Source: Bacillota bacterium (GTDB lineage Bacteria > Bacillota > Clostridia > Clostridiales > Clostridiaceae). From it: DNA of 7,092 bases. The position numbers and the translations under genes were made by a program. Of this stretch, positions 1-6,962 are shown one piece after another (positions within the stretch are counted from its first letter, which is position 1; the number at the start of each line of letters is the position of its first letter). The notes beneath the pieces were generated by a model. That model was not told the origin of the DNA. It did no database searches and saw only the letters and a list, made by a program, of their open reading frames with translations. The stretch covers positions 1-7,092 of the forward strand of contig JAFADP010000082.1 in assembly GCA_023424785.1 (NCBI GenBank). The letters are read 5' to 3'.

Positions 1-16
1 TTTAAATGACTAAATC

Positions 17-40
17 TTATAAATGTTCGGACATTTATAA
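17..40. promoter_or_regulatory. Inverted repeat, candidate operator
   Basis: Two perfect 10-base arms (TTATAAATGT at 17-26 and ACATTTATAA at 31-40) flank a TCGG centre. The right arm overlaps the -10-like TATAAT at 36-41, so a protein bound here would block the promoter. On the minus strand the core ATGTCCGAACATT matches the Bacillus PurR box consensus (AWWWCCGAACWWT) at 12 of 13 positions. Classical PurR sites are paired boxes, and no second box is visible, though the window starts only 16 bases upstream. The dyad could also fold as an RNA hairpin, but no T-tract follows. The symmetry is seen directly; the operator role and the regulator are inference. Confidence 0.45.
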
Positions 41-41
41 T
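36..41 (+). promoter_or_regulatory. Candidate promoter -10 hexamer
   Basis: TATAAT is a perfect sigma-A -10 match, 25 bases before the first gene's ATG. No convincing -35 lies at 16-18 bp spacing; the closest TTGACA-like string, ATGACT at 6-11, is 24 bases away and too far. Transcription from here would give a leader of only about 20 nt that still contains the ribosome-binding site. The region is very AT-rich, so chance matches are common. Confidence 0.35.
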
Positions 42-50
42 GTAATTTAT

Positions 51-57
51 AGAGGAG
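51..57 (+). promoter_or_regulatory. Ribosome-binding site that sets the first gene's start
   Basis: AGAGGAG lies 9 nt before the ATG at 67 but only 3 nt before an in-frame TTG at 61. The spacing favours the ATG, so the two extra N-terminal residues from the TTG are unlikely to be made. Confidence 0.75.
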
Positions 58-66
58 AATTTGCAA

Positions 67-897
67 ATGAAAAAAAAATGGTCGTATTTTTTATTTATAC
101 CATGCTTAGTATTAATTATTTATTTCATGATAACACCTTTACTGGGAATTATATTACCAACATTTAATGAAAATAGTGGATTTTCATTAAATTCATATAA
201 TAACTTTTTTAAAGATGAATATATGATGGGTATTTTTTATAGAACTTTAAGAATATCATTAATTTCTTCAGTAATATGTATGTTTATTGGTGTTCCAGTA
301 TCTTATTATATATCTAAAACATCTCAAAAAGTTAGAGGATTATTTATAGCTCTTACAGTATTCCCTATACTTACAAACTCAGTTGTTCGTTCATTTGCTT
401 GGATGACCATATTAGGTAAGAATGGTATTATAAATAACTTATTACTTAAGTTACATATTATAAACGAGCCATTATCATTATTATACACAGAAGGAGCTAT
501 TATAGCTGGTACAGTATATATATTCCTTCCATTAATGATTACATCTTTAATAGGAGTTATGGATAATATAGATAATGATTTATTAGAAGCAGCAGAAAGT
601 TTAGGGGCAAGTAAAGTAAAGGCATTCTTTAAGGTTATTTTCCCATTAAGTTTACCAGGATTAATAGTTGGAACAGTTTTAGTATTTACAGGATCATTAA
701 CTGCATATACAACACCTCAATTATTAGGTGGTAATAAGAATACAGTTTTAGCAACACTTATATATCAAAAAACTATGACATTAGGAGATTGGCAAGGAGC
801 AGCAGTAGTAGCAACTATTATGATAATAACAACTCTTATAGTCATCAAAGGAATAAATTTCTTGGCATCAAGAATGGATAAGAGAGGTGTATCATAA
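67..897 (+). CDS. potB: ABC transporter permease, PotB type
   Basis: Integral membrane subunit of an ABC importer in the spermidine/putrescine (PotB/PotH) permease family, 276 aa, a usual length. About six hydrophobic segments are visible, near residues 8-28, 62-84, 91-112, 142-163, 194-214 and 243-265. The cytoplasmic EAA loop that docks on the ATPase is at about 172-198, beginning LLEAAESLGASKVKAFF and ending in PLSLPG. The start is the ATG at 67, 9 nt after AGAGGAG. The stop at 895-897 is one base before the next permease's ATG, so the two are probably translationally coupled. Family membership is clear. The pot symbol reflects homology only, since the transported substrate is in doubt (see the binding protein). 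The gene heads the operon and lies just after a candidate operator. Confidence 0.9.
   Translation: MKKKWSYFLFIPCLVLIIYFMITPLLGIILPTFNENSGFSLNSYNNFFKDEYMMGIFYRTLRISLISSVICMFIGVPVSYYISKTSQKVRGLFIALTVFPILTNSVVRSFAWMTILGKNGIINNLLLKLHIINEPLSLLYTEGAIIAGTVYIFLPLMITSLIGVMDNIDNDLLEAAESLGASKVKAFFKVIFPLSLPGLIVGTVLVFTGSLTAYTTPQLLGGNKNTVLATLIYQKTMTLGDWQGAAVVATIMIITTLIVIKGINFLASRMDKRGVS
884..889 (+). promoter_or_regulatory. Ribosome-binding site inside the end of the first gene
   Basis: GAGGTG lies 9 nt before the ATG at 899 and within the last codons of the upstream permease gene. It supports the ATG at 899 over the in-frame GTG at 887, which is itself part of the site. Confidence 0.65.
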
Positions 898-898
898 C

Positions 899-1681
899 AT
901 GAAAAAAGGAAAATTATTAACAGTATTTGTTGTACTGGTATACATATTTTTATTTGCACCGTTATTAATTATAGCATTAACAAGTATAGGTACAGAAAAC
1001 TATATTGCTTTTCCTCCAAAGGGATTTAGCTTAAAATGGTTTGCTAATGTATTTAATTCAGATAGTTTTATGAACAGTATGTTGACAAGCTTTATTATAT
1101 CTGGAATATCTACTTTAGTAGCACTTATTATAGGAATTCCTGCAGCTTATGGATTAAGTAGAAGTAACTTTAAAGGTAAGGGAGCATTAAAAAGCTTCTT
1201 CCTATCACCACTTATAGTTCCAGGAATAGTTGTTGGATTTTCATTATTTCAATTCCTTATTGTAAAGTTAGGACTTTCAATATACATGAGTTTATTTATA
1301 GGACATACCCTTGTTATAGTTCCTTATATTATTAGAGTAATATGTTCAAGTTTAGAAGGTGTAGATTACTCAATAGAAGAAGCAGCTGTAAGTTTAGGTT
1401 GCACAAAAATTAGATCATTCTTTATAGTTGTAATGCCAAATATAACATCAGGAATAATATCAGCATGTATGCTAGCATTTATTAATTCATTTAATAATGT
1501 TCCGGTATCAATGTTTTTAACAGGACCAGGTGTTAGTACGTTACCAATAACAATGATGAATTATGTGGAATATAACTATGATCCAACAGTTTCAGCACTT
1601 TCGGTTTTATTAATGTTATTAACTGTAGGAATTATGTTCATAGTTGAAAAGACTTTAGGATTAGGTAAATTTGTAGGTTAA
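899..1681 (+). CDS. potC: ABC transporter permease, PotC type
   Basis: Second membrane subunit of the importer, 260 aa, homologous to PotC/PotI. It would pair with the PotB-type protein as a heterodimeric channel. Hydrophobic segments are at about residues 7-29, 63-85, 101-123, 128-150, 183-203 and 231-250. The EAA loop is at about 159-185 (IEEAAVSLGCTKIRSFF, then PNITSG). The start chosen is the ATG at 899, one base after the upstream stop, giving MKKGKLL; a positively charged N-terminus before the first membrane segment fits this family. A GTG twelve bases upstream is in frame but lies within the ribosome-binding site. The ATPase gene follows after 20 nt. The family call is strong; the substrate cannot be read from this protein. 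Confidence 0.9.
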   Translation: MKKGKLLTVFVVLVYIFLFAPLLIIALTSIGTENYIAFPPKGFSLKWFANVFNSDSFMNSMLTSFIISGISTLVALIIGIPAAYGLSRSNFKGKGALKSFFLSPLIVPGIVVGFSLFQFLIVKLGLSIYMSLFIGHTLVIVPYIIRVICSSLEGVDYSIEEAAVSLGCTKIRSFFIVVMPNITSGIISACMLAFINSFNNVPVSMFLTGPGVSTLPITMMNYVEYNYDPTVSALSVLLMLLTVGIMFIVEKTLGLGKFVG

Positions 1682-1688
1682 AAAACTT

Positions 1689-1693
1689 GGAGG
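1689..1693 (+). promoter_or_regulatory. Ribosome-binding site that sets the ATPase start
   Basis: GGAGG ends 8 nt before the ATG at 1702. An in-frame TTG at 1687 overlaps this Shine-Dalgarno sequence and so cannot plausibly be the start. Confidence 0.8.
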
Positions 1694-1701
1694 AAGATAT
1701 A

Positions 1702-2733
1702 ATGGATTTAATTAATTTGAAAAATATAGATGTATCCTATGATGGAAAAACTAAAATATTAGAAAATCTAAATTTAAAAGTAAAGAAAGGGGAACTAGTT
1801 TCTCTTTTAGGACCTAGTGGGTGTGGTAAGACAACAACACTAAGAGTTGTTGCAGGATTTATAGAACCAACAGGTGGAACATTTATGTTAGGTGATGAGG
1901 ATTATACTAATATGCCAGTACATAAGAGAAATTTTGGTTTAGTATTTCAAAGTTATGCCTTATTCCCACACTTAACTGTAGAAGAAAATGTAGCTTTTGG
2001 ATTAAAGATGAAAAAGGTTAATAAGGAAGAGATAAATAAAAAAGTTAGTGAAATGCTAGAAGTTGTAGATATGGCACATTTAGCAAAAAGATATCCAAAG
2101 GAATTGTCTGGTGGACAAAGACAAAGAGTTGCAATAGCAAGAGCTTTAGTTATTGAGCCAAGTTTATTACTTCTTGATGAGCCATTAAGTAACCTTGATG
2201 CAAAGCTAAGATTAAAAATGAGAGTTGAAATAAGAAAGCTTCAACAAAAACTTGGTATAACAACATTATTCGTAACTCATGATCAAGAAGAATGTTTCTC
2301 TATTTCAGATAGAGTTGCAGTACTTAACAAAGGTGTAATAGAGCAATTTGATACTCCAGAAAATATATACTCAAATCCTAGTACAGAGTTTGTTGCAAGA
2401 TTTGTTGGATTTGAAAACTTTATAGAACTTACAAAAGTTTCAGAAGGTATATATGAGAATGAAGCTGGAATTAAATTTACAATAGATAGACATAATGGTA
2501 AAGATAAGGCTAAAGGTACAATAAGACCTGATGACATCAAAATAGTTAGTGAAGTTAAAGATAACACTATTGAAGGAACTGTAGAAATAAGAACATTCCT
2601 TGGAAAGTCTTATCAATATGAAGTGAAAACTTTAATGGGTAATATTACTGTAAATGGCGATAATTCAATTGTATACAATACAGGGGATAAAATGCTATTA
2701 CAATTACCATCAAATAAAATTGTTTTAGTTTAA
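1702..2733 (+). CDS. potA: ABC transporter ATP-binding protein, PotA type
   Basis: Cytoplasmic ATPase that would power import, 343 aa. All nucleotide-binding motifs are intact: Walker A GPSGCGKT (37-44), Q-loop with Q83 in VFQSYALFPH, signature LSGGQRQR (135-142), Walker B LLLLDE (155-160), D-loop SNLD (163-166) and H-loop H193 in FVTHDQEE. The C-terminal part, from about residue 235 and including IRPDDI (274-279), is the regulatory TOBE-type domain of the PotA/MalK/FbpC group. The start is the ATG at 1702, 8 nt after GGAGG. It lies between the permease and binding-protein genes with gaps of 20 and 27 nt. The FQSYALFPHLTV stretch and overall length fit PotA best, but this ATPase group also serves other substrates, so the pot name is by homology. 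Confidence 0.93.
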   Translation: MDLINLKNIDVSYDGKTKILENLNLKVKKGELVSLLGPSGCGKTTTLRVVAGFIEPTGGTFMLGDEDYTNMPVHKRNFGLVFQSYALFPHLTVEENVAFGLKMKKVNKEEINKKVSEMLEVVDMAHLAKRYPKELSGGQRQRVAIARALVIEPSLLLLDEPLSNLDAKLRLKMRVEIRKLQQKLGITTLFVTHDQEECFSISDRVAVLNKGVIEQFDTPENIYSNPSTEFVARFVGFENFIELTKVSEGIYENEAGIKFTIDRHNGKDKAKGTIRPDDIKIVSEVKDNTIEGTVEIRTFLGKSYQYEVKTLMGNITVNGDNSIVYNTGDKMLLQLPSNKIVLV

Positions 2734-2747
2734 TAAATAAAATTCTT

Positions 2748-2752
2748 GGAGG
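2748..2752 (+). promoter_or_regulatory. Ribosome-binding site that sets the binding-protein start
   Basis: GGAGG ends 8 nt before the ATG at 2761. An in-frame TTG at 2746 overlaps it and is rejected as a start; the ATG also gives a proper lipoprotein signal peptide. Confidence 0.8.
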
Positions 2753-2760
2753 AATTAGAA

Positions 2761-3807
2761 ATGATAAAAAAGACATTAGCAGCAATAGTAGCATCAACAT
2801 TAGTGATGACATCTTTAATTGGATGTGGCTCAAAAACATCACCAGAAGGAAGCAAGAAACTTGTAATCTCAACTTGGGGATTAAGTGAAGATTTATTAAA
2901 TGAAAATGTGTTTGCTCCTTTTGAAGAAGAATATGGAGTTGATATTGTTTTAGAAATAGGTAACAATTCAGAAAGATTAACAAAGCTTCAAAACAATCCA
3001 AATTCTAATGTAGATTTAATATATCTTGCAGAATCTTTTGCAGAACAAGGTATTGAAGGAGATTTATTTGAAAAAGTAGATTACTCTAAAATACCAAATG
3101 CTAAAGAGTTAAATGAAAAAGCACAATCAACAGTAGAAAGAGGATACGGACCAGCTTATACATTAAACAGTATAGGAATAGTAGTAGATCCATCAGCAGG
3201 AATTGAAATTAATTCTTGGGAAGACTTATGGAAGCCAGAACTAGAAGGTAAAATTGCAATACCAGATATAACTACAACTAATGGAGCAGCAATGTTATCT
3301 ATTGCATCTGAAAAAGCAGGAGTTTCTTTAGAAAGTGATAATGGAGCATCTGCATTTAAAGAATTAGAAGCATTAAAGCCAAACGTAGTTAAAACTTATA
3401 GTAAGTCATCAGACTTAGCAAATATGTTCTCAAGTGGAGAAATAGTAGCAGCTGTAGCAGCAGATTTTGCTTATGGAACAATTTCTAATGCTAAAGAAGG
3501 TGTAGAATACATAGTACCAGAATCAGGAACTTACTTAAACTTTAACACTATAAATATAAATAAGAATTCAGAAAATAAAGATTTAGCATATGAATTTATA
3601 AACTATGCATTAGGTGAAGATGTTCAATTAAGAACAGCTAAGGCTTTAAATGAATCACCAGTTAATACAAAGGTTCAATTAACTGAAGAAGAAGCTAAAA
3701 ACTTAAGCTATGGACCAGTTATTGATAATGCAAAAGTTTTAGACTTTAAGTATATAAATACACAAATGAATACATGGGTAGATACTTGGAATAGAATAAT
3801 GAACTAG
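2761..3807 (+). CDS. potD: ABC transporter substrate-binding lipoprotein, PotD-like, substrate uncertain
   Basis: Membrane-anchored extracellular binding protein that would deliver substrate to the permeases, 348 aa. The signal peptide is typical of a lipoprotein: MIKK, a hydrophobic stretch, then lipobox LIGC with the lipidated Cys at residue 22. Two-lobed PotD/PotF-family features follow: STWG (37-40), DLIYLAESF (85-93), SWEDLWKPELEGKIAIPD (152-169), SSGEIVAAVAADFAYG (224-239) and a helical C-terminus rich in Trp. Against E. coli PotD recalled from memory, W34 is kept (W39), but S83, Y85, D168, E171, W229, W255 and D257 correspond to Ala90, Ser92, Ile170, Thr173, Ala234, Asn260 and Asn262. 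The polyamine-binding acidic and aromatic residues are therefore largely gone. I keep potD as a family label only. With purine deaminases downstream, a purine base, nucleoside or related ligand is a reasonable guess. TAG is followed at once by TAA. Confidence 0.85.
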   Translation: MIKKTLAAIVASTLVMTSLIGCGSKTSPEGSKKLVISTWGLSEDLLNENVFAPFEEEYGVDIVLEIGNNSERLTKLQNNPNSNVDLIYLAESFAEQGIEGDLFEKVDYSKIPNAKELNEKAQSTVERGYGPAYTLNSIGIVVDPSAGIEINSWEDLWKPELEGKIAIPDITTTNGAAMLSIASEKAGVSLESDNGASAFKELEALKPNVVKTYSKSSDLANMFSSGEIVAAVAADFAYGTISNAKEGVEYIVPESGTYLNFNTININKNSENKDLAYEFINYALGEDVQLRTAKALNESPVNTKVQLTEEEAKNLSYGPVIDNAKVLDFKYINTQMNTWVDTWNRIMN

Positions 3808-3817
3808 TAAATAACTT

Positions 3818-3824
3818 GGAGGAG
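3818..3824 (+). promoter_or_regulatory. Ribosome-binding site of adenine deaminase, short spacing
   Basis: GGAGGAG precedes the ATG at 3827. Counted from GGAGG the spacing is only 4 nt, against 8 nt for the ATPase, binding-protein and amidohydrolase genes. There is no better in-frame start nearby, and the N-terminus MEVDLIIKNANV fits the family, so the start stands. Translation may be somewhat weaker than for its neighbours. Confidence 0.6.
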
Positions 3825-3826
3825 TC

Positions 3827-5539
3827 ATGGAAGTAGATTTAATTATAAAAAATGCAAATGTATATAATAGCTATTTTAAAAAGTTTTTTAAAGAAGATAT
3901 AGTTATACATAATGGATTATTTGTTCACATTGGAGAAGGGTACCAACATAGAATAACTTCTAAAGAAGTTATTGATGCTACTTCAAAGTACATTATTCCA
4001 GGTCTTATAGACATACATATGCATATTGAAAGTTCTATGACAATACCTAGTGAATTTGCTAAGGCAGTAATAAAACATGGGGTCACTACAGTTGTAGCTG
4101 ACCCTCATGAAATAGCCAATGTTTTTGGAATAGAAGGAATAGAAACATTTATTAATGATAAAGAAACTTTAGATATATTTTATGGAATACCTAGTTCTGT
4201 ACCATCTACATGTAGTGAATTAGAAACTACTGGTGCAGAAATTACATCAAAAGAAGTAGAAAAGCTCTTATTAAATGATAGAATTCTTTGTCTTGGAGAA
4301 GTTATGAATTTTAAGGACTTAACTAGTGAAGAAGACTCTGAAATAAAAAGGATAATTGATGTAGCTAAAAAGTGTGAAAGAAATATTCCATTAGAAGGCC
4401 ATTGTCCTAAAATATCTGGAGTAGATTTATCATTGTTTTTATATAGTGGTGTAAATGGAGATCATACTCAACAAAATATAGAATCTTTAGAAGAAAAAAT
4501 AAAAAGAGGTATGTTTATTGAGTTACAACATAAATCATTATGTAAAGAAAATATAGATTATTTAGTGAGTAATAATTTATATGAGCATATTGCATTAGTT
4601 ACTGATGATGTGATGGCAGATAAATTAAATGAGGGTCACTTAAATAAGCTAGTAGAAGAAGTAATTAAGCTTGGAATGCCTATAGAAGAAGCAATTTACA
4701 TATCTACTTTTACTCCAGCAAGAAGAATGGGGTTAATGGATAGAGGAAGTATTGCTTCAGGTAAAATAGCGGATTTCATTATTGTTGATAATTTGGATAA
4801 GTTATCCATAGAATCTGTTTATAAAAATGGAGTTCCTGTGTATAAAAAAGAAAGTGGAGTAGATGTAAACTACTTTAATAATAAGACTTATATACCTCAA
4901 AAATTTTTTAATAGTGTTAAGTTAGATTTATTAAAGGAAGAAGACTTTAAAATAAGGATTAAGAATAAAGAAAAAGTAAAATGTAGGGTTATGAATGTAA
5001 ATAAGAAATCAACATTTACTGAAGAACAATTTATATCCTTAGATGTAAAAGATGGTATACTTGATTTTGAAGAGCAAGATTGTGCATTAATAGGAGTCTT
5101 TGAAAGATACGGAAAGAATAATGACAGGGCATATGGTTTAGTTAATGGTAATATTATAAAAGAAGGAGCAGTAGCAACTACTTGGGCACATGATCATCAT
5201 AATCTTATGGTTATGGGAACAAATATTTCAGATATGGTATTAGTAGCTAATAAGGTAATAGCTATGGGAGGAGGATATGCTGTAGCTAATAAAGGAGAAT
5301 TATTAGCATGTGTAGAACTGCCTATAGGTGGAATTATTAGTGATGAACCAATAGAGATACTAGGAAGTAAATTAAAAAAAGTAAGAAATGCTATGAAGGA
5401 CTTAGGATATAATCATATTAACGAGATAATGTCATTTAGTACGTTATCTTTACCAGTTAGTCCAGAATTGAAAATTACAGATAAGGGTTTAATTAGTGTA
5501 AGAGAAAATAAAATAGTTCCTTTTATACATGTGGAATAG
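3827..5539 (+). CDS. ade: Adenine deaminase
   Basis: Cytoplasmic metal-dependent enzyme converting adenine and water to hypoxanthine and ammonia, in purine salvage or nitrogen release. At 570 aa it has the usual length of the bacterial Ade (YicP-type) family. Order: N-terminal beta domain (1-57), amidohydrolase barrel (about 58-340), and the C-terminal domain specific to adenine deaminases. Visible motifs: PGLIDIHMHIESS (58-70) with metal ligands H64 and H66, DPHEIANVFG (92-101), LGEVMNF (156-162) with probable metal-bridging E159, EGHCPKISG (190-198), GDHTQ (211-215), VTDDVMAD (258-265) with the catalytic Asp pair region, and WAHDHHN (453-459). No key motif is broken. It begins 19 nt after the binding-protein gene and is clearly co-transcribed with the transporter, which suggests that its substrate or a precursor enters through that transporter. 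The family call is very secure; individual catalytic roles are assigned by analogy. Confidence 0.95.
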   Translation: MEVDLIIKNANVYNSYFKKFFKEDIVIHNGLFVHIGEGYQHRITSKEVIDATSKYIIPGLIDIHMHIESSMTIPSEFAKAVIKHGVTTVVADPHEIANVFGIEGIETFINDKETLDIFYGIPSSVPSTCSELETTGAEITSKEVEKLLLNDRILCLGEVMNFKDLTSEEDSEIKRIIDVAKKCERNIPLEGHCPKISGVDLSLFLYSGVNGDHTQQNIESLEEKIKRGMFIELQHKSLCKENIDYLVSNNLYEHIALVTDDVMADKLNEGHLNKLVEEVIKLGMPIEEAIYISTFTPARRMGLMDRGSIASGKIADFIIVDNLDKLSIESVYKNGVPVYKKESGVDVNYFNNKTYIPQKFFNSVKLDLLKEEDFKIRIKNKEKVKCRVMNVNKKSTFTEEQFISLDVKDGILDFEEQDCALIGVFERYGKNNDRAYGLVNGNIIKEGAVATTWAHDHHNLMVMGTNISDMVLVANKVIAMGGGYAVANKGELLACVELPIGGIISDEPIEILGSKLKKVRNAMKDLGYNHINEIMSFSTLSLPVSPELKITDKGLISVRENKIVPFIHVE

Positions 5540-5549
5540 GAAAGAAGAA

Positions 5550-5583
5550 AAACACCTACGAGTATTTTAGAACGTAGGTGTTT
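5550..5583 (+). terminator. Hairpin between adenine deaminase and amidohydrolase genes
   Basis: Perfect 11-bp stem (AAACACCTACG at 5550-5560, CGTAGGTGTTT at 5573-5583) with a 12-nt loop. It starts 10 bases after the adenine deaminase stop and ends 8 bases before the next gene's AGGAGG. Only TTT, then ACTTATTT, follows on the plus strand, so termination is probably weak or partial. Read on the minus strand the stem is followed by TTTTTCTTCTTT, a better T-tract, but no minus-strand gene is seen here. It may act as a partial terminator or as protection of the upstream mRNA's 3' end. Confidence 0.55.
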
Positions 5584-5605
5584 ACTTATTTAGGAGGAAT
5601 AAAAA

Positions 5606-6922
5606 ATGAAAGCTACAATAATTGAAAATGTAACAATACTAACAATGAATAATAATAAAGATATTATAGAAGATGGTGTCTTAGTAATAGAAGATAATAA
5701 AATAAAAGCCATAGGAACAAAAGAAATAAAAGAGAAATTTAAGGATATAGATAAAATTATAGATGGTGATGGAGGTATTTTAATACCTGGTATGATAAAC
5801 TGTCATACTCATGCATCAATGATACCATTTAGAAGTCTAGCAGATGATTGTCCAGATAGATTAAAGAGATATTTATTTCCTTTAGAACAGAAGTTAGTAG
5901 ATGAAAAGTTAACTTATATAGGTGCTAAGTATGCAATATCTGAAATGCTACTTGGTGGAGTTACTACATTCTGTGATATGTATTATTTTGAAGATGAAGT
6001 AGCAAAAGCTGCTAAAGAGCTTAATATAAGAGGAGTACTTTGTGAAACTGTATTAAACTTTCCATCTCCAGACTCAAAAGAAAGCTATGGTGGATTAGAA
6101 TATTCAAAGTGGTTTATTGAAAAGTGGAAAGGGGATTCATTAATAACTCCAGGTATAGCACCACATGCACCATATACAAATAGTGATGAATCATTAAAGG
6201 AAGCATATAGTATATCAAAAAAATATAATGTTCCATTAACTATGCATGTTGCAGAAATGGATTATGAATGGAATCAATATATTAATGACCTTAATTTAAC
6301 ACCAGTTCAGTATTTAGATAAGTTAGGAATACTTGATGAAAATTTTATATCAGCACATACAGTACTTGTTAATGATGAAGATATAGAAATATTAAAAAAG
6401 AGAAATGTAAAAGTATCTCATAATATTGGAGCTAATGCTAAAGGAGCTAAGGGTGTAGCACCAATTCTTAAAATGAGAGAGAAAGGAATAGATATAGGTT
6501 TAGGAAGTGATGGACCTATGAGTGGTAATACCATAGATATAATTACTCAAATGAGCTTAGTAGGAAAAATACATAAATTATTTTCAAAAGATAGAAGTGT
6601 ATTACCATCAGTAGAGTTATTAGAAATGGCTACAATAGGTGGTGCTAAGGTTTTAGGAATGGATAAGGAAATAGGTTCAATAGAAGTTGGGAAAAAAGCA
6701 GATTTAGTTCTTTTTGAAGTAAATTCAGTAAATATGCAACCTATATATGATTATTATTCGACAATAGTGTATTCATCAAATCCATCTAACATAGATACCG
6801 TAATTATAGACGGAAAAATTGTAGTTCATAATAAAAAACTAATAAGCGGTGACTTAAAAAAAATAAGAAAAGAATTAGTTAGTTTAAAAGATAAAATAAA
6901 TAATATTGCAAAAACAATGTAA
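5606..6922 (+). CDS. Amidohydrolase, MTA/SAH (adenosine-type) deaminase-like
   Basis: Cytoplasmic zinc-type amidohydrolase of the TrzA/AtzA/MtaD group, 438 aa, full length. Metal and catalytic residues are present: H67 and H69 in NCHTHA (65-70), H187 in PHAPYT, H214 and E217 in MHVAE, H251 in SAHTV, and D302 in GSDGP (300-304). A C-terminal GKKADLVLF (362-370) closes the barrel region. Compared with Thermotoga maritima Tm0936 (MTA/SAH deaminase, recalled from memory), the ribose-contact Glu (E94 in FPLEQKL), H187 and S306 are kept. The two Arg that bind the homocysteine carboxylate appear absent (Glu147 and no clear partner). The usual SNxK-type segment reads HNIGANAKGAKG (272-283). SAH is thus a less likely substrate; MTA, adenosine or another aminopurine compound fits better. 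The start is the ATG at 5606, 8 nt after AGGAGG. mtaD is a possible symbol but not proven; guanine deaminase or triazine-hydrolase-like activity cannot be excluded. Confidence 0.85.
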   Translation: MKATIIENVTILTMNNNKDIIEDGVLVIEDNKIKAIGTKEIKEKFKDIDKIIDGDGGILIPGMINCHTHASMIPFRSLADDCPDRLKRYLFPLEQKLVDEKLTYIGAKYAISEMLLGGVTTFCDMYYFEDEVAKAAKELNIRGVLCETVLNFPSPDSKESYGGLEYSKWFIEKWKGDSLITPGIAPHAPYTNSDESLKEAYSISKKYNVPLTMHVAEMDYEWNQYINDLNLTPVQYLDKLGILDENFISAHTVLVNDEDIEILKKRNVKVSHNIGANAKGAKGVAPILKMREKGIDIGLGSDGPMSGNTIDIITQMSLVGKIHKLFSKDRSVLPSVELLEMATIGGAKVLGMDKEIGSIEVGKKADLVLFEVNSVNMQPIYDYYSTIVYSSNPSNIDTVIIDGKIVVHNKKLISGDLKKIRKELVSLKDKINNIAKTM

Positions 6923-6934
6923 AATTATAATTTA

Positions 6935-6962
6935 AAACGTATCACTTAATTGTGATACGTTT
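6935..6962. terminator. Hairpin terminator, possibly bidirectional
   Basis: Perfect 11-bp stem (AAACGTATCAC at 6935-6945, GTGATACGTTT at 6952-6962) with a 6-nt loop, starting 12 bases after the amidohydrolase stop. On the plus strand only TTT is present before GTCAT. On the minus strand it continues TTTTAAATTATAATTTT, which is more terminator-like. The position between the operon end and a possible convergent gene fits a shared terminator. Confidence 0.65.

Noticed and set aside
22..35. CcpA (cre) or LexA site in the dyad core
   Set aside because: A cre needs TG-N4-CG-N4-CA, but here the spacing is TG-N2-CG-N2-CA. LexA needs GAAC...GTTC orientation, which is not present.
1..66. Purine riboswitch in the leader
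   Set aside because: The conserved purine aptamer features (the TATAA...GTTTCTACC...CCGTAAA elements and the closing stem) are absent. The region is too short, although an element further upstream cannot be seen.
765..959. Minus-strand open frame of 64 codons across the two permease genes
   Set aside because: It lies antisense to two well-supported genes, has no plausible ribosome-binding site role, and its hydrophobic peptide is what antisense of AT-rich membrane-protein code gives.
2283..3001. Three minus-strand open frames (2283-2567, 2645-3001, 2730-2966)
   Set aside because: All are antisense to the ATPase and binding-protein genes, overlap each other, have low-complexity Leu/Ser-rich translations, and show no recognisable domain.
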